Below, in pieces: positions 1 through 6,206 of a stretch of 6,498 nt of DNA. The notes beneath the pieces were generated by a model that worked only from the letters and a program-made list of their open reading frames with translations, was not told where the DNA came from and did not search any database. The DNA comes from Gammaproteobacteria bacterium (GTDB taxonomy: Bacteria > Pseudomonadota > Gammaproteobacteria > Pseudomonadales > Pseudohongiellaceae), in assembly GCA_002684935.1 (NCBI GenBank), contig NYWC01000065.1, positions 24,368 through 30,865 on the forward strand. The letters run 5' to 3'. The position numbers and the translations under genes were made by a program. How positions within the stretch are numbered: position 1 is the stretch's first letter; each line of letters opens with the position of its first letter.

Positions 1-1071
1 GTTAACGAAGGCGCTCAATCTACCTTGTTCTATCGCGGTGCGCAAACCGGCCATCAGGCGCTGATAGTGGCGCAAGTTATGGATGGTATTTAGGCTTGAG
101 CCAAGGATTTCCTTACATTTATCCAGATGATGCAAGTAGGCACGCGAAAAATTCTGGCAAGTGTAGCAGTCACAGCTTTCATCAAGGGGACGCGTGTCAT
201 CACGGTACCTGGCATTACGCAAACGCAGCAGCCCGGTTGAAGTGAATAAATGGGCATTCCGGGCATTGCGAGTCGGCATTACACAGTCGAACATGTCAAT
301 GCCCTGCACGACAGCTCTGATGATATCCGTGGGCGTACCTACCCCCATCAAGTAGCGCGGGCTCAACTTTGGCATTTGTGGCGTCACTTCTTCTATCACC
401 CGGGTCATCTCTTCCTTAGGCTCTCCTACCGAGAGACCACCAATGGCGTAGCCTGGATAACCCTGTTCAATCAGTCCTGCCAGCGACGCCTCGCGCAGGT
501 TCTTGTGCATACCGCCCTGAATAATGCCAAACAGTGCTGCCCGGTGGTCAGCATGGGCCTCATGACAGCGCTTGGCCCAACGCAACGAGAGCTCCATGGA
601 TTTCCGCGCCTCGATTTCCGTAGCCGGGTAAGGGGTGCATTCGTCGAACACCATGATGATATCTGCGCCCAGTTTTTGCTGCACTGCAATAGCGGATTCA
701 GGCCCCAGAAAAACCTCGGCACCATCTACTGGCGATCGAAATTTGACCCCCTCTTCCGAAATCTTTCGCATGGCCCCCAGGCTAAAAACCTGAAATCCAC
801 CGGAGTCCGTAAGAATGGGTTTGGACCAGCCAATAAAATCATGCAGATCACCATGCTTCTGAATGATAACCGAACCAGGGCGCAACATGAGATGAAAGGT
901 ATTTCCAAGGATAATGTCGGCGTCGACGGCATCGATCTCCTGTGGATTGAGCCCTTTGACCGTGCCGTAGGTTCCTACTGGCATAAACGCGGGTGTGCGC
1001 ACCTCTCCCCGTGGGAATGTCATCTTGCCCGTACGAGCGGCACCATCTTCTGCTGCAATTTCAAAGCGCAT
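1..1071 (-). CDS. tgt: Queuine tRNA-ribosyltransferase (tRNA-guanine transglycosylase), C-terminus cut by window edge
   Basis: Exchanges guanine-34 in the anticodon of GUN tRNAs (Asp, Asn, His, Tyr) for the queuosine precursor preQ1; a cytoplasmic TIM-barrel enzyme. The minus strand reads continuously for 357 residues with near-complete similarity to the E. coli enzyme (375 residues), so about 15-18 C-terminal residues lie beyond the left edge. Visible motifs: MPVGTYGTVKG near residue 30; TDSGGFQVFSL with Asp89; FDECTPYP with Asp143; GIDMFDCVMPTRNARN with the nucleophile Asp262 (E. coli Asp264); and the zinc site Cys300, Cys302, Cys305 and His331 (CDCYTC, then NTIHNL, with the usual 26-residue spacing). 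The start at 1071 is chosen because MRFEI aligns with E. coli MKFEL and gives the same distance to MPVGTYG. An in-frame ATG at 1086 has a weak GGA upstream and would add five residues. The gene follows prfC on the same strand and is probably co-transcribed with it. queA, the common upstream neighbour, is absent. Confidence 0.97.
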   Translation of the reverse strand, partial: MRFEIAAEDGAARTGKMTFPRGEVRTPAFMPVGTYGTVKGLNPQEIDAVDADIILGNTFHLMLRPGSVIIQKHGDLHDFIGWSKPILTDSGGFQVFSLGAMRKISEEGVKFRSPVDGAEVFLGPESAIAVQQKLGADIIMVFDECTPYPATEIEARKSMELSLRWAKRCHEAHADHRAALFGIIQGGMHKNLREASLAGLIEQGYPGYAIGGLSVGEPKEEMTRVIEEVTPQMPKLSPRYLMGVGTPTDIIRAVVQGIDMFDCVMPTRNARNAHLFTSTGLLRLRNARYRDDTRPLDESCDCYTCQNFSRAYLHHLDKCKEILGSSLNTIHNLRHYQRLMAGLRTAIEQGRLSAFVN

Positions 1072-1120
1072 GGCGCAACTGTTCATAACACTAATTCCGT
1101 CATGCCATTAATCCCAATTG

Positions 1121-2707
1121 CTAGTGTTCGCGCGTGGACCGAAATACTATATCCGGCCAGCGCTCTTCCATGAGATTAAGGTTGACCCGGGTGGGCGCCA
1201 GGTAGGTGAGATAGCCCCCACCATCAATGGCAAGGTTTTCATGGGCCTTACGCCGAAACTCATCAAGCTTGCCCTGATCGTCAGAATCAACCCAGCGTGC
1301 CGCATAGACAGTGACCGGCTCATAGGCACAGTCCACCTTGTATTCATCCTTGAGACGAAATGCCACCAACTCAAACTGCAATACTCCAACTGCACCGACG
1401 ATCAAGTCGTTATTGCGCAGCGGCATGAACACTTGGGTCGAGCCTTCCTCTGATAGCTGTGCTAATCCCTTCTGCAGTTGTTTGAGTTTGAGCGGTTCTT
1501 TCAAGCGTATGCGTCTAAACAGTTCCGGTGCAAAGTGAGGGATACCGCGGAACTTTAGCGCCTCTCCTGTTGTGAATGTATCTCCAATCTGGATAGTGCC
1601 ATGATTGTGCAGGCCAATGATATCGCCAGACACCGCCGACTCGGCGTGTTCACGGTCGCCGGCAAGGAAGGTCACCGCATCGGTCACTTTAACATCCTTG
1701 CCAATTCGGCTGTGCCGCATCTTCATGCCCCTCTCGTATTCTCCCGAGCAGATACGCATAAAGGCAATGCGGTCACGATGCTTGGGGTCCATATTCGCCT
1801 GGATCTTAAATACAAAACCCGCAAACTGCTCTTCATTCGCCTTCACTAACCGTGACTCAGTCTCACGGTCCTGGGGTTTGGGGGCCCACTCAACAAAGTC
1901 ATTTAGCATTTCGCGCACGCCAAAATTACCCAGCGCCGTACCGAAATAAACAGGGGTCAAGTCTCCCTTTAAAAAAGCATCCCGGTCAAACCCATGGCTG
2001 GCGCCGCGCACCAATTCTATCTCATCACGAAAATCATCCAAATAAGCACCAAGCAAGATCCGGGCCTCATCACTATCGAGGCCCTTAATCTGAACATCTT
2101 CCGGCACCTGACTGCCCTGCCCCTGTTGGTAAGTGGTGATGGTATCAGAAAGCAGGTTGTAAACTCCCTTGAACTCCTTGCCCATGCCTAGAGGCCAATT
2201 AATGGGCGCGCACTTGATCTTCAGGACGTTCTCAATTTCATCGAGGATTTCAATTGGGTCGCGAATATCTCGATCCAGTTTATTCACGAATGTAAAAATC
2301 GGCGTATCACGCAAGCGACACACGTCCATCAGCTTGATGGTGCGTTCCTCTACGCCCTTGGCACCATCGACTACCATTAGGGCAGAGTCCACGGCTGTGA
2401 GAACTCTATAGGTGTCCTCGGAGAAATCTTCATGGCCCGGGGTGTCGAGCAGATTAACGACACGCTCTCGGTAGGGAAACTGCATCACAGATGATGTGAC
2501 AGAGATACCGCGCTGTTGCTCCATCGCCATCCAATCAGAGGTAGCATGACGATCAGACTTCTTGCCCTTAATCGTGCCTGCGACCTGGATCAGGTTGCCG
2601 AACAGCAGCAGCTTTTCAGTAATGGTGGTTTTCCCGGCATCGGGGTGAGAAATGATCGCCAGTACGCGCCGGCGCTCAATTTCCTCTTGAAGCTGTGCTG
2701 AAGACAT
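1121..2707 (-). CDS. prfC: Peptide chain release factor 3 (RF3), translational GTPase
   Basis: RF3 is a ribosome-bound GTPase that removes RF1 and RF2 after peptide release. The protein is complete at 528 residues (E. coli 529). Domain order: GTPase domain over roughly residues 1-280, a beta-barrel domain II, then the RF3-specific C-terminal domain ending in TREH as in E. coli. G-motifs are intact: G1 SHPDAGKTT at 20-28, switch I/G2 QRGISV at 65-70, G3 DTPGHEDF at 88-95 and G4 NKLD at 142-145. QANMDPKHRDR and FAPELFRRIRLK are also highly typical. The ATG at 2707 puts the histidine of HPDAGK at residue 21, exactly as in E. coli. No strong ribosome binding site is visible; AAAGAA lies upstream. 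The gene is preceded by a strong-looking extended -10 and followed on the same strand by tgt 49 bases on. A remote paralogue such as EF-G or TypA is excluded by overall similarity and length. Confidence 0.98.
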   Translation of the reverse strand: MSSAQLQEEIERRRVLAIISHPDAGKTTITEKLLLFGNLIQVAGTIKGKKSDRHATSDWMAMEQQRGISVTSSVMQFPYRERVVNLLDTPGHEDFSEDTYRVLTAVDSALMVVDGAKGVEERTIKLMDVCRLRDTPIFTFVNKLDRDIRDPIEILDEIENVLKIKCAPINWPLGMGKEFKGVYNLLSDTITTYQQGQGSQVPEDVQIKGLDSDEARILLGAYLDDFRDEIELVRGASHGFDRDAFLKGDLTPVYFGTALGNFGVREMLNDFVEWAPKPQDRETESRLVKANEEQFAGFVFKIQANMDPKHRDRIAFMRICSGEYERGMKMRHSRIGKDVKVTDAVTFLAGDREHAESAVSGDIIGLHNHGTIQIGDTFTTGEALKFRGIPHFAPELFRRIRLKEPLKLKQLQKGLAQLSEEGSTQVFMPLRNNDLIVGAVGVLQFELVAFRLKDEYKVDCAYEPVTVYAARWVDSDDQGKLDEFRRKAHENLAIDGGGYLTYLAPTRVNLNLMEERWPDIVFRSTREH

Positions 2708-2741
2708 AGAGTCAGGTTCTTTTTGTGCAAAAAAAGCAGGG

Positions 2742-2770
2742 ATTATAACAGCTGGCCCGCCGTCTCACAG
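2742..2770 (-). promoter_or_regulatory. Candidate sigma-70 promoter (extended -10) for prfC-tgt
   Basis: On the minus strand there is a perfect TATAAT (complement of 2742-2747) preceded by TGT, giving the extended -10 TGTTATAAT. The -35 position at 17-base spacing (2765-2770, CTGTGA) is poor, which extended -10 promoters tolerate. Transcription would start near 2735, giving a leader of about 28 bases before the prfC ATG at 2707. This is motif evidence only. Confidence 0.5.
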
Positions 2771-2934
2771 CCGAGCCCGAACAATAAACTTCAACGCATT
2801 GAGACCTATAGCTTAATCTGCTCATGCTCTACAATGAATAAAAGCTTGCTGAGCGGCCGAGCATGACAAGTCTTGACTCGATCCAGGTCAAGTGCCAAAA
2901 CTAAATGCTGGATACAGACACCAGAAAATTTAAC

Positions 2935-2939
2935 AAGGA
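2935..2939 (+). promoter_or_regulatory. Ribosome binding site deciding the acyl-CoA dehydrogenase start
   Basis: AAGGA lies 3 bases before the ATG at 2943 and 6 bases before the adjacent in-frame ATG at 2946. The second spacing is nearer the usual optimum and gives the N-terminus MDFTLTPEQ, typical of acyl-CoA dehydrogenases. The second ATG is therefore preferred. Confidence 0.55.
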
Positions 2940-2945
2940 CTAATG

Positions 2946-4109
2946 ATGGACTTCACCCTAACCCCTGAGCAGCTGTCTTTGCAGCAAGCAGTTAGAAAAT
3001 TTGCGCAAAGGGAGCTGCCTGAGATTGCACAGCAGATCGAATACAACGATGAACCCGCGGACCATGCATTACGGCAGCGATTCGGCGAACTGGGCTACCT
3101 TGGCGTCAATCTCGATAGCGCGATGGGCGGGGGCGGCATGAGCCATCTTGATGCAGTCATCGTGTTGGAGGAAGTCGCCAAAATCTCAATCTCGGTGGCC
3201 TTCCCTATCTTCGAATCCTGCTTTGGTCCAAGTCTCGCCATAGCCCATTTTGGAAGCGAGGCCTTGCAGCAACGCTATCTCCCTAAAGTCTGTTCCGGCG
3301 AAACTATCGTCGCCGTATCCATGTCTGAACCCAATGCTGGCTCAGCCCTCACCGACCTGACGACCCGCGGCGAGATTAGCGGCGATAAAATTATCCTCAA
3401 TGGCACCAAACGCTGGTGCTCCGGCGCCGGTCATTCTGAGGCATATGTGGTCTACTGCCGGCTATCCGAAGCACCAGGCGCTAGGGGTATCGGTGCGGTA
3501 ATCGTCGATAAGGACTCACCCGGTTTCAGTTTTGGCAAACGGGATCACCATATGGGCTTTCGCGGCGTCTACAGTGCTGATATGTACTTTGATAATGTAG
3601 AGATACCGCTCAAGAACATGTTGGTCCCGGCAGGGAGCTTCGGCAAACTAATGGACGCTTTCGACCTTGAGCGATGCGGAAACACTACTATGTCGCTGGC
3701 GGTCGCCCAGTCGGCATTCGATTTCGTACTTGCCTACAGCCAGGAACGCCAACAGTTTGGCAAGCCGTTGGTAGATTTCCAGGCGGTGCAGATTCATCTG
3801 GCGGAAATGAAGATGAAGCTGGAGGCGGCCAGATTGCTGCTGTATCGCGCTGTAGTCAACGCGGAGGCCGGTTTACCGTCTATTGGCGAGAGTTCTATCG
3901 CCAAGTGTTTCGCCAACGAAACTGTGCGGGAAGTCACGGGCAAAGCCATGCAGATCATGGGCGGCTATGGATACTCGAAAGAATTCCCTATTGAACAAAA
4001 ACTTCGCGATGCCTGGGGCTGGGGCATAGCCGGTGGCTCTATCGATATCCAAAAAGTAAACATCACTTCGACACTGGTTGGGCGACGTTTTAACCAGAGG
4101 GCGAGTTGA
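2946..4109 (+). CDS. Acyl-CoA dehydrogenase family flavoprotein with isovaleryl/long-chain-type active-site layout
   Basis: FAD enzyme expected to introduce an alpha-beta double bond into an acyl-CoA and pass electrons to electron-transfer flavoprotein; cytoplasmic. The 387-residue length is usual for the family. The N-terminal helical domain starts MDFTLTPEQLSLQQAVRKFA. The beta domain begins near residue 124 with VSMSEPNAGSALTD, a variant of family signature 1 with GSA in place of GSD. The C-terminal helical domain has the flavin-contacting ERQQFGKPLVDFQAVQ and the GGYGYSKEFPIEQKLRDA signature. At the position of the usual YEGT catalytic loop the protein reads AGGS (362-365), so the short/medium-chain catalytic Glu is absent. 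Glu242 in FDLERCG aligns with the catalytic Glu of isovaleryl-CoA and long-chain dehydrogenases. Substrate is unknown; branched, long-chain or unusual acyl-CoAs are possible. It is monocistronic, divergent from prfC and convergent with the next gene. The alternative start is 2943. Confidence 0.93.
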   Translation: MDFTLTPEQLSLQQAVRKFAQRELPEIAQQIEYNDEPADHALRQRFGELGYLGVNLDSAMGGGGMSHLDAVIVLEEVAKISISVAFPIFESCFGPSLAIAHFGSEALQQRYLPKVCSGETIVAVSMSEPNAGSALTDLTTRGEISGDKIILNGTKRWCSGAGHSEAYVVYCRLSEAPGARGIGAVIVDKDSPGFSFGKRDHHMGFRGVYSADMYFDNVEIPLKNMLVPAGSFGKLMDAFDLERCGNTTMSLAVAQSAFDFVLAYSQERQQFGKPLVDFQAVQIHLAEMKMKLEAARLLLYRAVVNAEAGLPSIGESSIAKCFANETVREVTGKAMQIMGGYGYSKEFPIEQKLRDAWGWGIAGGSIDIQKVNITSTLVGRRFNQRAS

Positions 4110-4294
4110 GAAACTTTGCCTAAACCGACAGCTCCTGCGTAGCACCCAACACAGCTGAAATAATGCTGGATGCTGCCGCGCTGTGAACCGAAAGAGCAGA
4201 AAAAGTAATTACCGAATCCGACGGTGCTGAGCCAGAACAAGACTGCTTGATAATTAGTCGCATCGAAGGCCTGCTTGCATCCAGACAGCAGTGG
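4110..4294. other. Convergent intergenic gap without a clear terminator
   Basis: The acyl-CoA dehydrogenase and the acidic hypothetical gene end facing this 185-base gap, where a bidirectional terminator would be expected. I see only weak inverted repeats: CACAGC at 4150-4155 with GCTGTG at 4180-4185, and GACAGC at 4284-4289 with GCTGTC at 4303-4308. Neither is followed by a T-run on either strand. Short antisense frames cross this gap but look like chance. Confidence 0.5.
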
Positions 4295-4930
4295 CTAGTG
4301 CAGCTGTCGATCCACAGGACGGAGATGACATTCTGCGAATTCGGGGTGCAGGATATCTATTCGTTTTACCAGCAGCAGATCATGGCGTGAGAGATGGTCA
4401 TGCTCGAGGCCAGACTGCACTTCGATATCCTCCAGCAACACACACACCACATCATCATCTTCCAGATCGACGACAATGCAGGGTTTGAACCCACTGACAG
4501 TATTGATGGATGCCAGCGACCCTACATCAAAATGATGCACCGGGAAGGAACCATCTGCCCGTTGTATAAGGCCGGAAGACGCAAAGGCAACGCCAAATCC
4601 AGCGGCGGCTACGACGTTAATGATATCGATGATCTCCGGGTCGGTGAGATCTACCCGCAGAGTCTCAGGTAAGGGCTGATTGATACGCAGTTGATGACGA
4701 TTCACCAGTTTGAGGAACAGCTCTAAGTCCTCCTGGTTCCATTCTAGGGTTTCTTCAGTTTCTGAGCGCGTGCTGTCAGAAGAGAGACTCTGCACATTGG
4801 TCTCAATGGTGAGGTCATGGACCTGGGTTTCTGGTGGACAGGGAACCACCATAGATACTGAACAATAACCGTCGCTGCTTTCGGCGCTGAGGCGCCATAG
4901 AAACGGTACTTCACTGCTTAGTTCAAACAT
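4295..4930 (-). CDS. Hypothetical strongly acidic soluble protein, about 211 residues
   Basis: I do not recognise this family. The frame is open for 211 codons from the ATG at 4930 to a TAG at 4295-4297, and reads like a real protein rather than a shadow. It is very acidic (about 37 Asp/Glu against 13 Lys/Arg), with an acidic run DLEDDD at 155-160. No signal peptide or convincing membrane span is visible. The N-terminal part, up to about residue 65, is rich in Ser, Thr and Glu and may be flexible. The part after about residue 85 has alternating hydrophobic and acidic strands (IDIINVVAAAGFGVAFASS, CIVVDLEDDDVVCVLLEDIE), suggesting a compact alpha/beta domain. A TTG at 4945 would add five residues, but neither start has a good ribosome binding site. 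The ATG is preferred because it is the more common codon. It converges on the acyl-CoA dehydrogenase, which gives no functional hint. Confidence 0.65.
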   Translation of the reverse strand: MFELSSEVPFLWRLSAESSDGYCSVSMVVPCPPETQVHDLTIETNVQSLSSDSTRSETEETLEWNQEDLELFLKLVNRHQLRINQPLPETLRVDLTDPEIIDIINVVAAAGFGVAFASSGLIQRADGSFPVHHFDVGSLASINTVSGFKPCIVVDLEDDDVVCVLLEDIEVQSGLEHDHLSRHDLLLVKRIDILHPEFAECHLRPVDRQLH

Positions 4931-4966
4931 TGGCTGCCGCGACAAGAAATGAAAAAATTACTACTT

Positions 4967-4996
4967 ATTAAGTTGAGTCGACTGAATGATTGACAA
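4967..4996 (-). promoter_or_regulatory. Possible promoter for the acidic hypothetical gene
   Basis: On the minus strand TTGTCA (complement of 4991-4996; 5 of 6 to the -35 consensus) is followed after 18 bases by CTTAAT (complement of 4967-4972; 4 of 6 to the -10). A transcript would start near 4960, about 30 bases before the ATG at 4930. Placement is sensible but the -10 is mediocre. Confidence 0.3.
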
Positions 4997-5139
4997 AATT
5001 AGTCTTCACAGCAACTTTTTTTGCTCAATTTACGATGAGAAAATGGCTTAGTTAGCCGGTAATGCTAAAGCAGTTTTCAATAACCCGGACTAACCCCTTG
5101 AGGAGACAGCAAAATCCGCCCTTGATACCTTTTACAATT

Positions 5140-5148
5140 TTTTCCACA
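5140..5148 (+). promoter_or_regulatory. DnaA-box-like site TTTTCCACA
   Basis: This matches the degenerate DnaA box consensus TT(A/T)TNCACA. It faces the perfect box at 5154-5162 across five bases, forming an inverted pair with CACAGA and TCTGTG at its centre. Confidence 0.5.
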
Positions 5149-5153
5149 GATTC

Positions 5154-5162
5154 TGTGGATAA
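5154..5162 (-). promoter_or_regulatory. Perfect DnaA box TTATCCACA
   Basis: The plus strand reads TGTGGATAA, the exact complement of the strong E. coli DnaA box TTATCCACA. It lies directly beside the facing box at 5140-5148 and four bases before a near-match at 5166-5174. A single 9-mer could occur by chance, but the clustering makes it more credible. Confidence 0.6.
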
Positions 5163-5165
5163 CTC

Positions 5166-5174
5166 CGTGTATAA
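5166..5174 (-). promoter_or_regulatory. Near-consensus DnaA box TTATACACG
   Basis: Eight of nine positions match the DnaA box consensus, with the same orientation as the perfect box four bases to its left. The close tandem spacing resembles DnaA-box arrays at gammaproteobacterial origins. Confidence 0.4.
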
Positions 5175-5218
5175 GTCTTTATGGTGAGCCGCAAGCCTCG
5201 AAATTCTGCGCCATTGAC

Positions 5219-5247
5219 ATATTTTGGCTAAATTTTAGCCAAAATAT
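5219..5247. repeat. Perfect palindrome, 14-base arms around one central base
   Basis: The left arm ATATTTTGGCTAAA (5219-5232) is the exact complement of the right arm TTTAGCCAAAATAT (5234-5247), with only T5233 unpaired. All 14 pairs were checked base by base. The one-base centre suits a dimeric DNA-binding protein site or cruciform rather than an RNA hairpin. There is no following T-run to make a standard terminator. A plausible plus-strand promoter overlaps it. Confidence 0.85.
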
Positions 5248-5252
5248 ATATT
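5224..5252 (+). promoter_or_regulatory. Possible promoter overlapping the palindrome
   Basis: TTGGCT (5224-5229; 4 of 6 to the -35) and TATATT (5247-5252; 5 of 6 to the -10) are separated by 17 bases. The -35 and spacer lie inside the palindrome, which would place a repressor or activator dimer over the polymerase site. No convincing gene follows on this strand, so either the transcript is non-coding or short, or the match is chance. Confidence 0.25.
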
Positions 5253-5343
5253 CTATGAAAAACAATAGCTTAGGTTTTTTTGAAGGGTCGAACAAAAATA
5301 AAACCCGCATATTTTTAGTCTTTCGTGACTGAGGTGAAATTTT

Positions 5344-5352
5344 TGTGCATAA
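5344..5352 (-). promoter_or_regulatory. DnaA box TTATGCACA
   Basis: The plus strand reads TGTGCATAA, whose complement fits TTATNCACA at every fixed position. It lies at the far side of the AT-rich segment from the box cluster at 5140-5174. The 71% A+T stretch is thus bracketed by DnaA-type sites. Confidence 0.4.
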
Positions 5353-5584
5353 AATCACGAGAAAAAATCATCATGCCGGTTTTCTGCGGCTTTTTGTCTC
5401 TGTTTTTATTGAAGTTTTTACACCTACAATACCGTTCGTTCACAAAGCAATTTTTGATGCTAAAATCATGCTCTCTCGCCCTGGCAATTGCTCTGGCTCT
5501 AGTTTCCCTGTCCGTTTTTACACTCGACTTCAGCGCCTGGCAAAAATTCCGCCTTGGCAAATCCAGCCGCAACTCGCGATCAAT

Positions 5585-5785
5585 TTATCTCGACGACTCC
5601 ATAGTTTTGGTTAAGTCGCCACCCAGGTAGGCATTGACATGCTGAATTAGCACTGCAGTGGCGGATTGCTTTAAGATCGCAACAGCCGTGACAGGATTCC
5701 CTGCTAGCGATAACTGAGATGCGGCGTGAAGCGTCGGACCCGATGGTGATTTATACCAGTCGGCACCTGACAATCCGCCAGCCAA
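5585..5785 (-). CDS. Short hypothetical frame, 66 residues, doubtful
   Basis: I do not recognise this product. The frame starts at a TTG at 5785, stays open upstream to a TAA at 5813-5815, and ends in TAA at 5585-5587. Its middle (TLHAASQLSLAGNPVTAVAI, then LKQSATAVLIQHVNAYLGGD) reads like amphipathic helices with a credible amino-acid mix. No ribosome binding site or ATG supports the start. A second minus-strand frame beginning with the ATG at 5858 (MFQSLISPKF, 36 codons) overlaps its upstream end, so this may be the tail of a decayed or frameshifted gene. It could also be chance. Confidence 0.25.
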   Translation of the reverse strand: MAGGLSGADWYKSPSGPTLHAASQLSLAGNPVTAVAILKQSATAVLIQHVNAYLGGDLTKTMESSR

Positions 5786-5990
5786 TATATAGGGAGTTTG
5801 GAGAATCCCGGATTACTTCGTCTGGGGAGAATTTCGGGGAAATCAACGACTGAAACATTTCAGAATATCTATCCCGATTCGTCCATGCTGTGCGGCTTCG
5901 CGTTGGTGGCTTCACACAAAGGTGCTTCATACCCCGCTATTTCAAACCAGGCTTCTCTGCGCCAAACTGCTCTACGGTCAGATCTTTGCT

Positions 5991-6206
5991 CTATTCCACA
6001 TCTGAGATAAGCGACTTGTCGAGTAGCTCGTTCCTGAAAAGATCACAGATCGCCAATGAAAACACGATAGCGCAAACGCCTGCTAACAGCATATCGCGAT
6101 CTAGACCAAGACTGAGTAGCGTGACGTTCGCAAAATTGGACGGCACAACTCCAGCCAGTGCAACTAGCAGCTTGACCAGGGTGACAAAGGCAAGACCACC
6201 GAGCAC
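5991..6206 (-). CDS. Small two-span membrane protein or remnant of a larger one
   Basis: The product is unrecognised. From a GTG at 6206 the frame encodes 71 residues with two clear hydrophobic spans: LGGLAFVTLVKLLVALAGVV (about 2-21) and MLLAGVCAIVFSLAICDLF (about 39-57). A charged tail ending ISDVE follows. The GTG has no ribosome binding site. Immediately upstream, a second frame (6262 to 6209) encodes LGFSGEEFCDAELEQLNP and would join IVLGGLAF smoothly if one base were added near 6209. This hints at a frameshifted gene, an assembly error or decay. An in-frame TAG at 6263-6265 and no ATG limit the upstream piece. Confidence 0.35.
   Translation of the reverse strand: MLGGLAFVTLVKLLVALAGVVPSNFANVTLLSLGLDRDMLLAGVCAIVFSLAICDLFRNELLDKSLISDVE

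Larger units (their letters stand above)
4946..5584. other. Long AT-rich gene-poor region with origin-like motifs
   Basis: No gene can be supported here. From 5221 to 5340 the sequence is 71% A+T by direct count. It holds the DnaA-type boxes, the palindrome and a spaced 10-base direct repeat listed separately. Several short frames on both strands are open at the same place (roughly 5315-5630). This suggests low stop density by chance rather than one real gene. No GATC is present between about 5100 and 5570, so an E. coli-like SeqA/Dam-controlled origin core is unlikely. No tRNA, rRNA or IS ends were seen. Confidence 0.5.

Noticed and set aside
250..1173. Plus-strand open frame of 307 codons
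   Set aside because: It lies antisense to tgt, which is unmistakable on the other strand. The translated sequence has no recognisable domain and an unnatural composition.
3873..4240. Two minus-strand frames running from the downstream gap into the acyl-CoA dehydrogenase gene
   Set aside because: They are antisense to the conserved C-terminal signature of the dehydrogenase, have implausible compositions and no ribosome binding sites.
4284..4308. Inverted repeat GACAGC / GCTGTC at the end of the acidic hypothetical gene as a terminator
   Set aside because: Only six pairs with a 13-base loop, and no T-run follows on either strand.
4990..5036. Perfect TTGACA at 4990 as a plus-strand promoter
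   Set aside because: No -10-like hexamer at 16-18 bases. The nearest candidate (TACGAT) is 35 bases away.
5214..5252. TTGACA at 5214-5219 paired with the TATATT at 5247 as a promoter containing the palindrome as spacer
   Set aside because: The spacing would be 27 bases, too long for sigma-70. The TTGGCT at 17 bases is the better partner.
5325..5630. Plus-strand hydrophobic frame of 101 codons (GTG start), with membrane-like segments
   Set aside because: Two other frames (plus 5345-5614, minus 5315-5572) are open over the same bases. The hydrophobicity follows from the T-rich composition. The GTG start has no good ribosome binding site, and DnaA-type sites lie inside it.
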